37,914 nt of DNA from Terriglobia bacterium (lineage in GTDB: Bacteria > Acidobacteriota > Terriglobia > Bryobacterales > Bryobacteraceae): NCBI GenBank assembly GCA_025358575.1, contig JANYJA010000062.1, positions 1 through 37,914 of the forward strand. Direction: 5' to 3'. Numbering within the stretch: the first letter of the stretch is position 1; each line of letters starts with the position of its first letter. The notes under the pieces are model-generated. The model searched no databases and was not told the origin of the DNA. It saw only the letters and a program-made list of their open reading frames with translations. Position numbers and translations under genes: made by a program. Of this stretch, positions 8,904 to 17,111 are shown piece after piece.

Positions 8904-10106
8904 TTAGCGTGCCGAACGTAGAACTGCTGCGGTTTCCTCGTAGCCGTTGCTAAGCGCGGCCTGCAGCGGCGTCACGCCAGACCGGTTGGGAATCGCCCGA
9001 TCAGCACCCATTTTGAGCAGAAGTTTGACCACGGATGTCCGCCCCAACGAAGCTGCGGTGTAAAGGGGCGTCGCACCGGAATCCTTTTCGCGAGCGTTGA
9101 TCGGCGCGCCGCTGGCCAACAAAAGCGCCGCAATGTCGCGATATCCGCTCAGCGCCGCATCGTGCAACGGCGTCGCGCCATAGCTGTTGAGCGCGTCGAC
9201 GCGAGCGCCACTCTTGAGCAGAAGCCGAACCATCTCTTCATGCCCCTTCAGTGCGGCGTTGTGCAGCGGTGTTGAGCCGGGCGTCGATCCAGACGTGGCA
9301 GCCGCGTTCACATCCGCGCCGTTGTGGATCAGCATCGCAACCATATCCATCTGGTCTTTGAGAATTGCCTCTTCCAGCAGGGCGGGGTTCGCGCCCCCCT
9401 TGGCTAGCAGGAGCTTCGCAATTTCGGCGTGTCCGGAGCGCGCGGCGTTCTCGAGAGGCGTCGCACCGTTCTTATCCGTAAGCGCGGGGTCGGCGCCTTT
9501 TGACAGGAGCAATTCAACGACGTCCCGGCTCCCGTTAGCGGCGGCGGCGTTAAGCGGCGTAACTCGCGAATCGGCCGACACCGCGTTCACCGCCGCCCCG
9601 TGTTCCAGAAGGAGCGCGCAGGTGCCGCGAAATCCTTTGGCCGCGGCTTCAAACAAGGGTGTCGCCCCCGAGCTATCCCTCGACTGCACGTCGGCTCCGC
9701 TGAAAAGGAGTAGGCCAACTAGCTCTGTGTAGCCCCGCGAGGCAGCCAAATGCAGCGCCGTCACACCGTTCTTATAGGTGGCCCGGAGGTCCGCGCCATG
9801 ATCGAGAAGCATTTTCGCGATTACGCGATTGTCCTTGATGACGGCATAGTGCAGCGGCGTGGAGCCAGCTTCCAAATGCCGTCCGTTGACGTCGGCGTGA
9901 TAGGCGAGGAGAAGCGTCACCAGGTCGGGTCGATTGCTCCACACGGCATCGTGAAGCGCCGTTGCACCGAGCGAATCGCGCTGGTTGGGATTCTCGCCGG
10001 CATCGAGCAGCGCTTGCACTTGGGCGGCGTCTCCCGCCTGAACGGCCGTGTGCAAATCTGCCGCGAACGCCGGAAAGGCCATTAGAACTAACACCGCCCA
10101 CCACAT
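8904..10106 (-). CDS. Secreted ankyrin-repeat protein (12 repeats)
   Basis: This 400-residue protein is built almost entirely from ankyrin repeats behind a signal peptide (WWAVLVLMAFPAFAADL), so it probably acts in the periplasm or outside the cell. I count 12 repeats of about 33 residues from residue 17 to the end. Most have the G-x-TPLH-x-AA core and the LLL-x-x-GAD turn; repeat 8 is degenerate (AILKDQMDMVAMLI). Ankyrin stacks bind proteins; no catalytic motif is visible. The frame is open to 10178, but I start at ATG 10106: it begins the signal peptide, has AGAGGA 6-7 nt upstream and lies 10 nt after the murB stop. A longer form would run into murB. The partner is unknown. Confidence 0.88.
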   Translation of the reverse strand: MWWAVLVLMAFPAFAADLHTAVQAGDAAQVQALLDAGENPNQRDSLGATALHDAVWSNRPDLVTLLLAYHADVNGRHLEAGSTPLHYAVIKDNRVIAKMLLDHGADLRATYKNGVTALHLAASRGYTELVGLLLFSGADVQSRDSSGATPLFEAAAKGFRGTCALLLEHGAAVNAVSADSRVTPLNAAAANGSRDVVELLLSKGADPALTDKNGATPLENAARSGHAEIAKLLLAKGGANPALLEEAILKDQMDMVAMLIHNGADVNAAATSGSTPGSTPLHNAALKGHEEMVRLLLKSGARVDALNSYGATPLHDAALSGYRDIAALLLASGAPINAREKDSGATPLYTAASLGRTSVVKLLLKMGADRAIPNRSGVTPLQAALSNGYEETAAVLRSAR

Positions 10107-10116
10107 TCGGTTTCCT

Positions 10117-11091
10117 CTACGCCAGCTCGAATCCCACGTATTGAACTTCTTCTTCAAGGGGCATTCCGAAGCGATCAAGCACTCGCCGCTTACATTCGTC
10201 GATTACAGCGCGGAGATCGCGCGCGGTTCCTTGTCCTGCGTTGTATATGAGATTGGCGTGATAGGTTGCAATGTGGATGTCGCCTACCCGCATGCCTTTC
10301 ACATCGACCTGTTCGAGGAAATATGCCGACGCCACTTTGCCTTCGCGAATCACCTTTACGGGAACGGTCTCGGCTACCTTAGGCGGCAGTTCAGCGAGCA
10401 GGTAATTTTTGAAGATGCTTCCGGCGCACTTCATCGTCGGCGGATATTTTTCATTCCGAATCGTGAGAATATCTACGGCCGTCTTTCGCAGTACCTCCCG
10501 TTCTCCCGATTCCAGGTGAAGATCCACCGAGAAGATAATCCAGTCTTTGCGCTTCTTGAAAATGCTCTCGCGGTAGTGAAACTGGCACTCGGTATTGCCG
10601 AAAACTCGGATCTCTCCGCCATCGAAAAAGCGCACCGCGTGGGCCCACTCGTGGATCGAATGCCCGTAAGCTCCCGCATTGCCGTACACCGCCGCACCGA
10701 CAAAACCGGGGATTCCGGTCATGGTTTCCATGCCGTGCATTCCATGTTCGATAGTGAAATCCACCAAGTCTTGCAGCATCGCGCCCGCTTCAGCCATCAC
10801 GCAGTTTCCAGTTGCGCGAATGCCTCGATTCACTAGTTTCAGGACGACGCCACGAAACCCATCGTCGGCGACGATTAAGTTAGTCCCGGCACCTATCACC
10901 ACGTGCCGAACCCCTACGGCGCGCACCAGTTTGAATGCGGCCATGAATGACTCTTCACTCGCAGTTTCCACGAAAACGTCCGCGGGGCCGCCAATCCCAA
11001 ACCGCGTATGCCGCGAGAGTGGCGCGTGCGTCGATACTTGAAGGTGGGGAATCTCGGTGAGACGGCTGAGCGTCTCTTCCGCGGTGGGCAT
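10117..11091 (-). CDS. murB: UDP-N-acetylenolpyruvoylglucosamine reductase MurB
   Basis: MurB is the FAD- and NADPH-dependent cytosolic enzyme that reduces UDP-GlcNAc-enolpyruvate to UDP-MurNAc in peptidoglycan synthesis. The 324 residues show the FAD-binding N-terminal region (THTRFGIGGPAD-like start, then VIGAGTNLIVADDGFRGVV), the central GIPGFVGAAVYGNAGAYG and the YRES segment carrying the conserved Arg. The catalytic Ser lies in CAGSIFKNY and a conserved Glu near the end in EEEVQYVGFEL. ATG 11091 gives the normal family length. A TATAAT on the same strand (complement of 11100-11105) ends 8 nt before the start codon, which would give an almost leaderless mRNA. Downstream come the ankyrin and response regulator genes. 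Other mur genes are not in the window. Confidence 0.95.
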   Translation of the reverse strand: MPTAEETLSRLTEIPHLQVSTHAPLSRHTRFGIGGPADVFVETASEESFMAAFKLVRAVGVRHVVIGAGTNLIVADDGFRGVVLKLVNRGIRATGNCVMAEAGAMLQDLVDFTIEHGMHGMETMTGIPGFVGAAVYGNAGAYGHSIHEWAHAVRFFDGGEIRVFGNTECQFHYRESIFKKRKDWIIFSVDLHLESGEREVLRKTAVDILTIRNEKYPPTMKCAGSIFKNYLLAELPPKVAETVPVKVIREGKVASAYFLEQVDVKGMRVGDIHIATYHANLIYNAGQGTARDLRAVIDECKRRVLDRFGMPLEEEVQYVGFELA

Positions 11092-11099
11092 TATTTCCG

Positions 11100-11105
11100 A
11101 TTATA
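11100..11105 (-). promoter_or_regulatory. -10 TATAAT of murB, leaderless geometry
   Basis: The complement of 11100-11105 reads TATAAT and ends 8 nt before the murB ATG at 11091. No convincing -35 is present at 16-18 nt. The hexamer lies in the 29-nt gap shared with the divergent DUF2461 gene and partly covers that gene's purine-rich leader. Confidence 0.45.
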
Positions 11106-11120
11106 AAGGAGGGCTTTTTC

Positions 11121-11834
11121 GTGAACGCATTTGCCGGGTTTCCACCCGAGGGGCTGAAGTTTCTGCGCGAACTCAAGAGGCACAACGATCGCGAGTGGTT
11201 TCAGGGCCGTAAGCAGGTTTACGAAGAGCACGTCAAACAGCCGATGATCGCGCTGGCGGCCGCGCTCAACTGGGACCTCGCAAAATTCGCGCCAGAATAC
11301 GTCACCGATCCAGCCAAAGCTGTGTTTCGCATCTATCGTGACACCCGCTTCAGCAAGGACAAGACGCCGTACAAGACGCACATTGCAGCGCAGTTCGGGC
11401 GGCGCGATTTGGCGAAGATGGGCGGCGCGGGGTTCTATTTCAGTATTGCTCCTGAAAACGTTGAGGCCGGGGGAGGCGCTTACATGCCTTCGGCTGAAAC
11501 TCTGCGTGCCCTGCGCGCTCGCATTGCAGAAAAACATGAACGATTCCAGGCATTGGTCGACGCGAAACGGTTGCGGCTTTTACTGGGCGATCTCAAAGGG
11601 GATCGATTGACGCGTGTTCCCAAGGGTTATCTGCCAGATCACCCGGCGGCGGATCTAGTGCGATATAAGTCTCTGTATTTTTTCATCGAATTACCTGGCG
11701 AGCTTGCGTTGAAGCCGGAACTGCAGCCAGAGCTCGCGAAGCGCTTCAAGGCACTCACGCCGTTCCTCGAATTCCTGAATGAGCCGCTTGCTAAACTGGT
11801 GGCTACACCGTCAGAACATCAATGGAGCAAGTGA
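11121..11834 (+). CDS. DUF2461 / TIGR02453 family protein
   Basis: This 237-residue cytosolic protein belongs to DUF2461 (TIGR02453), a widespread family without an established function. Diagnostic pieces are FPPEGLKFLRELKRHNDREW near the start, the signature FRIYRDTRFSKDKTPYKTH (about residues 72-91), GAGFYFSIAPENVEAGGG, and RVPKGYLPDHPAADLVRYKS. The start is GTG 11121, with a strong AAAGGAGG at 11106-11113. Only 29 nt separate it from divergent murB. It is the first of six genes on this strand with overlapping ends, so co-transcription through 17111 is likely. The stop overlaps the next gene by 13 nt. Confidence 0.88.
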   Translation: MNAFAGFPPEGLKFLRELKRHNDREWFQGRKQVYEEHVKQPMIALAAALNWDLAKFAPEYVTDPAKAVFRIYRDTRFSKDKTPYKTHIAAQFGRRDLAKMGGAGFYFSIAPENVEAGGGAYMPSAETLRALRARIAEKHERFQALVDAKRLRLLLGDLKGDRLTRVPKGYLPDHPAADLVRYKSLYFFIELPGELALKPELQPELAKRFKALTPFLEFLNEPLAKLVATPSEHQWSK

Positions 11835-12862
11835 AACAGTGGTACGGGCGCAAGATGTATGCCTGGGAAAACAAGCTTGCGTTCAAGTCCACGAACCGCG
11901 TGGTGCGGCCTTTTGATTGGGGTATGGAGTGGACGCGGCGCTGGCCGGTGATCCCCGCGGCCCTGATGGATGACGATCCCGAAGCCCAGCTCCGTCTGCT
12001 CAACGACGCCGCAATTGCCGACAGCGCCGAATTCTACGGCTATGAGCGGCCCACCGATTTCCGTGTCGAGGGCGACATGCTGCGGTTTACGTCACCTGTA
12101 AACACTCCTTTCGACGAGAACAACACCGTCCACGCGCGAGTATTTCCCGCCAAGAACAGCAAGAAGGCAGTCGTCGTTCTGCCGCACTGGAACGCCAGCA
12201 TCGGCCAGCACGCGGCCCTTTGCGCCGGCATCGCCAAGCTCGGCATCACCGCGCTGCGCATCAGTCTTCCCTATCACGATCACCGCATGCCGGCGGAGCT
12301 GGAACGCGCGGATTACGCCGTCTCCGCGAACGTCGCTCGGACAATCGATGCCACACGGCAAGCCGTGATCGATGTGCGCTGCTGCTTCGATTGGCTGGAA
12401 GAGCAGGGGTACGAGAGTTTCGGAATTGTGGGCACCAGCTTGGGCTCGTGTTACGCCTTCCTCGCTAGCGCGCATGACCCGCGGATTCGGGTGAACGTGT
12501 TCAACCACTGTTCCACTTTTGTTGCGGACGTGGTGTGGAAGGGTCTTTCAACGCAGCACATTCGCAGCGGCATAGAGGACCAGATCAGTCTGGACCGGCT
12601 GCGTGATGCATGGCGCGCAATCAGCCCGGTCTATTACATGGATAAGTTCGCGGGCGCTCCTAAGAAGTCGCTTTTTATCTACGCCACTTACGACACCACA
12701 TTCCCGGTGGATCTATCGAAGAGCGCGGTGGCGCACGTCCAGCAGCGTAAACTCGATTGCAAGGTGGTGGTGCTGCCCTGCGGTCACTACACGCTTGGCG
12801 AGGCGCCATTCAAGTTCTTGGACGGCTGGCATATTTGTTCGTTCTTGAAGCGCAACTTGTGA
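11822..12862 (+). CDS. Alpha/beta hydrolase (ABHD18-like)
   Basis: This 346-residue alpha/beta-hydrolase-fold protein has no signal peptide. The nucleophile elbow GTSLGS gives the catalytic Ser; a likely acid Asp is in YATYDTTFP and the His is in PCGHYTLGE, so the triad looks complete. The N-terminal part (WENKLAFKSTNRVVRPFDWG) resembles the ABHD18 (DUF2048) group more than classical esterases; this is recognition by eye, moderately sure. The substrate is unknown. The gene overlaps DUF2461 by 13 nt and is coupled to the next gene by a 4-nt GTGA overlap, indicating translational coupling. Because a kynureninase-like gene is downstream, an amide or ester hydrolase step in the same pathway is possible but unproven. 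Confidence 0.82.
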   Translation: MEQVKQWYGRKMYAWENKLAFKSTNRVVRPFDWGMEWTRRWPVIPAALMDDDPEAQLRLLNDAAIADSAEFYGYERPTDFRVEGDMLRFTSPVNTPFDENNTVHARVFPAKNSKKAVVVLPHWNASIGQHAALCAGIAKLGITALRISLPYHDHRMPAELERADYAVSANVARTIDATRQAVIDVRCCFDWLEEQGYESFGIVGTSLGSCYAFLASAHDPRIRVNVFNHCSTFVADVVWKGLSTQHIRSGIEDQISLDRLRDAWRAISPVYYMDKFAGAPKKSLFIYATYDTTFPVDLSKSAVAHVQQRKLDCKVVVLPCGHYTLGEAPFKFLDGWHICSFLKRNL

Positions 12863-13284
12863 AGCCCTCGTCGCTCATCCGACGGTTATTGCCATACACA
12901 ACCGTCGCAACCGTGCTCGCTGGGCTTTATGTGGGCTACGTTTTCTACGCGCGTTCGCATAAGAACCGTGAATTAGAGCAGGCCGCCGAAGATCGGAAGA
13001 TTGATAACACCAAAAAGGTGATCGATCTGGCGGGCGGCGAGACTCTCAAGGTTCTAAATTTTTATCCCGATCCCAAAATCCTGCAGCGCGGCGGCAAAGG
13101 GCGGCTCTGTTATGGAGTCGCGAACGCTCGAGCCGTGAAGCTGGATCCAACGGTAGAGGCGATCTGGCCGTCTCTGGGACGGTGTATCGATATTAGCCCG
13201 ACGGCCGAGACCACGTACACATTGACCGCGACGGACGCGCAGGGTCGGACTGCCACTGAATCCGTCGTGGTGCGAGTGCGGTAG
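12859..13284 (+). CDS. Membrane-anchored Ig-like domain protein
   Basis: This 141-residue protein of unknown function has one N-terminal transmembrane helix (about 11-30, TTVATVLAGLYVGYVFY) and a short charged linker (31-55). The single extracytoplasmic beta domain (about 60-140) has the look of an Ig-like fold: VLNFYPDPKIL, a CYG strand, VEAIWPSLGRC, and ending TYTLTATD...SVVVRV. Cys84 and Cys109 could form a disulfide. I start at GTG 12859, whose GTGA overlaps the stop of the hydrolase gene; the frame is open further upstream, but that would lie inside the hydrolase coding region. The last base of its stop is the first base of the permease start. Confidence 0.78.
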   Translation: MKPSSLIRRLLPYTTVATVLAGLYVGYVFYARSHKNRELEQAAEDRKIDNTKKVIDLAGGETLKVLNFYPDPKILQRGGKGRLCYGVANARAVKLDPTVEAIWPSLGRCIDISPTAETTYTLTATDAQGRTATESVVVRVR

Positions 13285-14579
13285 TGGCTGAGTTAGCGCG
13301 CAAGCTCTCGTTGTTTGACGCGGTTTCGATTGTTGTTGGAATTGTCATTGGAGGGGGAATTTTCCTCGTGCCGAGCGTCATCGCGCGTAATCTTCCAACA
13401 GCAGGCTCCATTCTGTTGGTCTGGCTGGCCGCCGCTATTTTATCCTTCTTCGGCGCGCTGGCCTTTGCGGAACTCGGAGCCATGATTCCGGCGACTGGGG
13501 GCCAATATGTTTTTTTGCGCGAAGCGTACGGTCCGCTGATCGCATTCTTGTGCGCCTGGACGCTATTTCTGATTATCATGTTCGCGCAGATTTCTTCTCT
13601 GGCGATCGGGTTCGCTATTTACTTGTCGCAATTTGTTTCGCTCGCGCCTTGGGCTTCGAAGGCGGTAGCTCTTGGGTTGATTGCCGTTATCAGCCTGGTG
13701 AACTACCGGGGCACAAAGGCGGGCGCCTTTGTGCAGAAGACATTTCTCGTCTTGAAAGTAGCCGGCATACTTATTCTGATTGGCAGCGCCTTCTTCACCC
13801 ACGCGCCTTCGAGGCTCGATTTCAGTTCGCTCGGTCCCGTGCATTCCGCGCAGCTTGGCTTCGCGATGGTGGCCTGTTTGCTGGCGTATGACGGCTGGAA
13901 CATCGTCAGTTTTATCTCCGGGGAAATAAATCGTCCGGAAAGAAATATTCCTCTGGCCTTAGGATTTGGCGTGGCTACCGTTGCAGTGCTCTATCTGCTG
14001 CTCAATTTTGCTTTCCTGAAGGTGCTCACGGTGCCGGAAATCGCAGCGGCCGACAAGGTCGGGGCGGTGGTGGCTGGGCGCACGCTCGGGCCGATTGGCG
14101 CATCGGTAGTGGCTATCGTGATTCTTATCTCGATTGTGGGCTCACTCAATGGGGGCGTGATGGCGCCGCCGCGCATCTACTTCGCGCAGGCTCGCGACGG
14201 CCTGTTCTTCCGGTCGTTCGGAGTGGTGCATCCGCGATTTCTGACGCCGGGGCTCTCCATTATCGCGCAGGGCGTCTGGGCGTCTATGTTGGCGGTAACC
14301 GGCAACTATGAACGTCTCATCTCTTTTGCAATTCTCGCTTCGTGGATCTTCTACGCACTCACCGTTGTCGGCTTGATCGTGTTGCGGCGCAAACGGCCAG
14401 ACTTGGCGCGGCCCTACCGAATGTGGGGCTACCCTTTCACGGCGGTCGCTTTCGTTGCGATCTCGGTGTGGTTCGTGATCACCACCATGATGCACTCACC
14501 CGGCTCGTCGGCGATCGCACTGCTGCTCATTGGGTCGGGAGTTCCGGTTTATTGGATCTGGAGGAAACGCAATGCCTGA
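13284..14579 (+). CDS. APC-superfamily amino acid permease
   Basis: This 431-residue integral inner-membrane protein of the amino acid-polyamine-organocation superfamily probably takes up or exchanges an amino acid. It has about 12 hydrophobic segments. The unwound-helix-1 substrate motif is at VVGIVIGGGIFLVPS (residues 17-31), and the helix-2 region has AFAELGAMIPATGG, typical of the family. GTG 13284 shares one base with the preceding stop, so translation is probably coupled. The 3' end overlaps the kynureninase-like gene by 8 nt. Substrate cannot be read from sequence; linkage to a kynureninase-like enzyme makes an aromatic or related amino acid a reasonable guess only. Confidence 0.9.
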   Translation: MAELARKLSLFDAVSIVVGIVIGGGIFLVPSVIARNLPTAGSILLVWLAAAILSFFGALAFAELGAMIPATGGQYVFLREAYGPLIAFLCAWTLFLIIMFAQISSLAIGFAIYLSQFVSLAPWASKAVALGLIAVISLVNYRGTKAGAFVQKTFLVLKVAGILILIGSAFFTHAPSRLDFSSLGPVHSAQLGFAMVACLLAYDGWNIVSFISGEINRPERNIPLALGFGVATVAVLYLLLNFAFLKVLTVPEIAAADKVGAVVAGRTLGPIGASVVAIVILISIVGSLNGGVMAPPRIYFAQARDGLFFRSFGVVHPRFLTPGLSIIAQGVWASMLAVTGNYERLISFAILASWIFYALTVVGLIVLRRKRPDLARPYRMWGYPFTAVAFVAISVWFVITTMMHSPGSSAIALLLIGSGVPVYWIWRKRNA

Positions 14580-15735
14580 CCAGCTTTTGGCATGGCGACC
14601 GGAATTTCCCATTCTGGCGAATACGGTTTATCTGATCAGCCACTCTCTGGGTGCCATGCCGCGGCGCACGCGCGATCGCCTGAACGAGTTCGCCGACACT
14701 TGGGCCACGCGCGGCATTCGCGCCTGGGAGGAAGGTTGGTGGGAGATGCCGGTCACGGTAGGGAACCTCATTGGGAAGATCATCGGGGCCGGCGAAGGCG
14801 AAGTCGTGATGCACCAAAACGTCTCCATCTGCCAGACCATTGTTCATTCCTGCTTTGACTGGAATCCACGCGGGCCGCGTCCGCGGAACAAGCTCGTCAC
14901 GGACAGCCTGAACTTCCCTTCGAACTTTTATCTTTTTCATGGGCTGGAGCGGCAAGGAGCACGGCTGGTCAATATTGAGTCGCCGGATGGCCTGACGGTG
15001 CCGCTTGAGAAGTTGCTGGCGGCGATTGACGAAGAGACGCAACTGGTTTCGGTGTCGCATGTTCTGTTCCGCAGCGCTTTCGTGCAGGACCTTGCGGCGA
15101 TCGCGAAGCGCGCGCACGAAGTTGGCGCTTTGGTGATGGCGGACCTGTATCAATCCACCGGAACGGTGCCCCTGGACGTTCGCGCGCTGGATGTCGATTT
15201 CGCTACCGGCGGCTCGGTCAAGTGGCTTTGCGGGGGGCCGGGCGCAGGCTATCTGTATGTGCGGCGAGATCTCTGGCCCACACTGGAACCCGCGGCCACC
15301 GGATGGCAGGCGCACAAGACTCCGTTTGCTTTCGAGGCGGGCCAAATGGAATATGCCGATGATGCGTTCCGCTTTCTGAACGGCACGCCCAACGTGCCCG
15401 CGATGTATTCCGCGCGCTCCGGTTATGAGATTGTCAATGAGATTGGCGTCGAGCGCATTCGTGAAAAATCCATAAGGCAGACGGAACGGCTGATCGCTCT
15501 TGCCGATGAAGCGGGGCTTAAGCTGAAGTGTCCGCGCGACGCCGCTGATCGCGGAGGCACAGTGATTCTGGAGGTGCCTCAGGGCGCCGAGGTGGTGAAG
15601 AGGTTAGCCGAGCGCGACATCCTGGTGGATCATCGCCCGGGTGCCGGGATCCGCATCGCCCCGCATTTTTATACGACGGATGAGGAACTGGATATCGTGA
15701 TGCGGGAGATTCGGGCTTGCGGCGAATTCTCATAG
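14572..15735 (+). CDS. Kynureninase-like PLP-dependent enzyme (aminotransferase class V fold)
   Basis: This 387-residue cytosolic fold-type-I PLP enzyme is nearest, by eye, to kynureninase. The PLP lysine is probably Lys217 in GGSVKWLCGGPG, which matches the kynureninase K-x-L-x-GGPG context. Asp191 in VMADLYQSTG would bind the PLP ring nitrogen. NFPSNFYLFHGL (114-125) resembles the kynureninase NFPTDLY segment, and VDHRPGAGIRIAPHFYTT is a typical C-terminal stretch. ATG 14572 follows GGAGGAAA (14560-14567) at ideal spacing. The frame continues to 14530, inside the permease gene, so that extension is rejected. Other class V reactions (desulfurase or epimerase type) are possible. No other tryptophan-degradation gene is recognisable nearby. 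Confidence 0.85.
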   Translation: MPDQLLAWRPEFPILANTVYLISHSLGAMPRRTRDRLNEFADTWATRGIRAWEEGWWEMPVTVGNLIGKIIGAGEGEVVMHQNVSICQTIVHSCFDWNPRGPRPRNKLVTDSLNFPSNFYLFHGLERQGARLVNIESPDGLTVPLEKLLAAIDEETQLVSVSHVLFRSAFVQDLAAIAKRAHEVGALVMADLYQSTGTVPLDVRALDVDFATGGSVKWLCGGPGAGYLYVRRDLWPTLEPAATGWQAHKTPFAFEAGQMEYADDAFRFLNGTPNVPAMYSARSGYEIVNEIGVERIREKSIRQTERLIALADEAGLKLKCPRDAADRGGTVILEVPQGAEVVKRLAERDILVDHRPGAGIRIAPHFYTTDEELDIVMREIRACGEFS

Positions 15736-17111
15736 GCGTAGTCGTTGCGTGGTGCGCCGTCGCACAGGAAACGGGACACGTTGGCGAACACGCCCGCGCC
15801 GCACTGGCTGCGGGGAAGAGCGAAGAGGCGCTCGCTTTGTATCGAGAAGCAGTTCGGGCGGCGCCGGGCGACTCGCGCACGCTTCTGGGTCTCTCGATAG
15901 CCGAGTACCAGACCAAACGCTTTGCCGATTCCATTCAACACGCCACAGCCGCGCTCCGCGCCAACCCGAACCTTCAGGCGGCGAATGTGTTTATCGGCGG
16001 TAGCTATTTGGAATTGGGGGAAGCCGGGAAGTCCGTCGCACCTCTGAGAAGCGCCCTGGTATCAATGCCAGCGGATAGCAACGCGATAACGCTCTTGGCA
16101 CGAGCGCTATTCTCACTCACCCGGTACGAAGAAGCGCAGACATACTTTGAGCGGTCTGTAAAGTTGCAGCCGACCGATCCTCGCGGTTGGTTCGGGCTCG
16201 GGCAAGTTCATGAAGCTCTGGCGCGCCAGATCGCGGATGAGATCCGCGCTGCAAAATCGGAATCCGCCGAGGCATATGCCGTCATGGGTTACGAAGATTT
16301 GGGCTACGGGCATTTCGCGCAGGCGTTCGCCGCTTTTCGTCGCGCTCTTGAAATCGACCCGAAACTGCCCGGTGTCCACACCGGGCTCGCCGACGTGTAC
16401 CGCAACACCGGACATCTGGAGTGGGCGCACTACGAGCGGCAATTCGAAACCGGCGGAAATCGAGACGATAGCTACGGACGTTATCTCGCTCACCGCCATG
16501 GCCAAAGCGACGCCTATGAGCGGCTCGCACAGTTGCCGCCTTCTCTGGAATGGCATCTGCATCAAGCGCAATCACTCGAGTCCTCCGCCAGCCATGCTGA
16601 AGCCGCGAGGGAATGGCGTGAGGCTTTGAAACTGGCCCCTGGCAATCTGCAAGCTGAGCTAGGGCTTGCGTGGTCGCTTTTTCGGCGGCGCGACTATGAG
16701 CCGGTGATCCAGCTTGCGGATGCCATGCTGAGGCGGAATCCCTCTTCGGTGGACTCGAATTTCCTTTACGGCGCCGCGTTAATGAACTTGGAAAATCCCG
16801 ATGCGGCGTTTCCATTCTTACGCCGTGCGGTCGCCACCGACGATCGCTTCTTACCCGCGCAGGCCGCGCTCGGGCAAGCATTGTTGCAGACCGGTAAAGC
16901 GTCCGAAGCGATTCCACACCTGTCTGCCGCCCTCTCTTCCGATCAAGATGGATCACTGCACTTTCAATTGGCTCGCGCCTACCGGCTTTCCGGCCATACG
17001 AATCTTGCTGAAACGGCGCTCCTTGACTTCCAAAAACTCCGGGCCGATCGCGACCAGGCACTGGCGAACGAGGAGCGAATTGCGATCACCGCTCCGGTTC
17101 GCGAACCATGA
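15717..17111 (+). CDS. Secreted TPR-repeat protein
   Basis: This 464-residue protein has a short signal peptide (ILIGVVVAWCAVAQE) and then about ten tetratricopeptide repeats spread over the whole length, for example GKSEEALALYREAVRAAPGD and YEEAQTYFERSVKLQPTDP. The repeats imply a protein-binding scaffold outside the cytoplasm; no enzyme motif is seen. The start is TTG 15717, with GGGAG at 15704-15708 eight nt before it. It overlaps the kynureninase-like gene by 19 nt and ends the overlapping operon. Its 3' end overlaps the convergent UnbV gene by 26 nt. TPR proteins next to UnbV proteins and TonB receptors recur in Acidobacteria, as far as I recall, so it may work with those genes rather than with the operon it ends. 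Confidence 0.87.
   Translation: MRRILIGVVVAWCAVAQETGHVGEHARAALAAGKSEEALALYREAVRAAPGDSRTLLGLSIAEYQTKRFADSIQHATAALRANPNLQAANVFIGGSYLELGEAGKSVAPLRSALVSMPADSNAITLLARALFSLTRYEEAQTYFERSVKLQPTDPRGWFGLGQVHEALARQIADEIRAAKSESAEAYAVMGYEDLGYGHFAQAFAAFRRALEIDPKLPGVHTGLADVYRNTGHLEWAHYERQFETGGNRDDSYGRYLAHRHGQSDAYERLAQLPPSLEWHLHQAQSLESSASHAEAAREWREALKLAPGNLQAELGLAWSLFRRRDYEPVIQLADAMLRRNPSSVDSNFLYGAALMNLENPDAAFPFLRRAVATDDRFLPAQAALGQALLQTGKASEAIPHLSAALSSDQDGSLHFQLARAYRLSGHTNLAETALLDFQKLRADRDQALANEERIAITAPVREP

Noticed and set aside
10107-10178. Upstream extension of the ankyrin protein by 24 codons
   Set aside because: It would overlap murB by 62 nt and put charged residues before an obvious signal peptide; ATG 10106 has a good Shine-Dalgarno.
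10048-10836. Plus-strand open frame of 262 codons across murB
   Set aside because: It is antisense to murB, whose motifs are complete, and shows no domain of its own.
12757-12858. Upstream extension of the Ig-like membrane protein by 34 codons
   Set aside because: It lies within the hydrolase gene in another frame; the GTGA overlap at 12859 is the usual coupled start.
14527-15345. Open frame of 272 codons opposite the kynureninase-like gene
   Set aside because: The plus-strand protein has clear PLP-enzyme motifs; the antisense translation is arginine-rich without domain features.
16282-17061. Open frame of 259 codons opposite the TPR gene
   Set aside because: Arg/Pro-rich shadow translation; the plus-strand TPR repeats are unmistakable.
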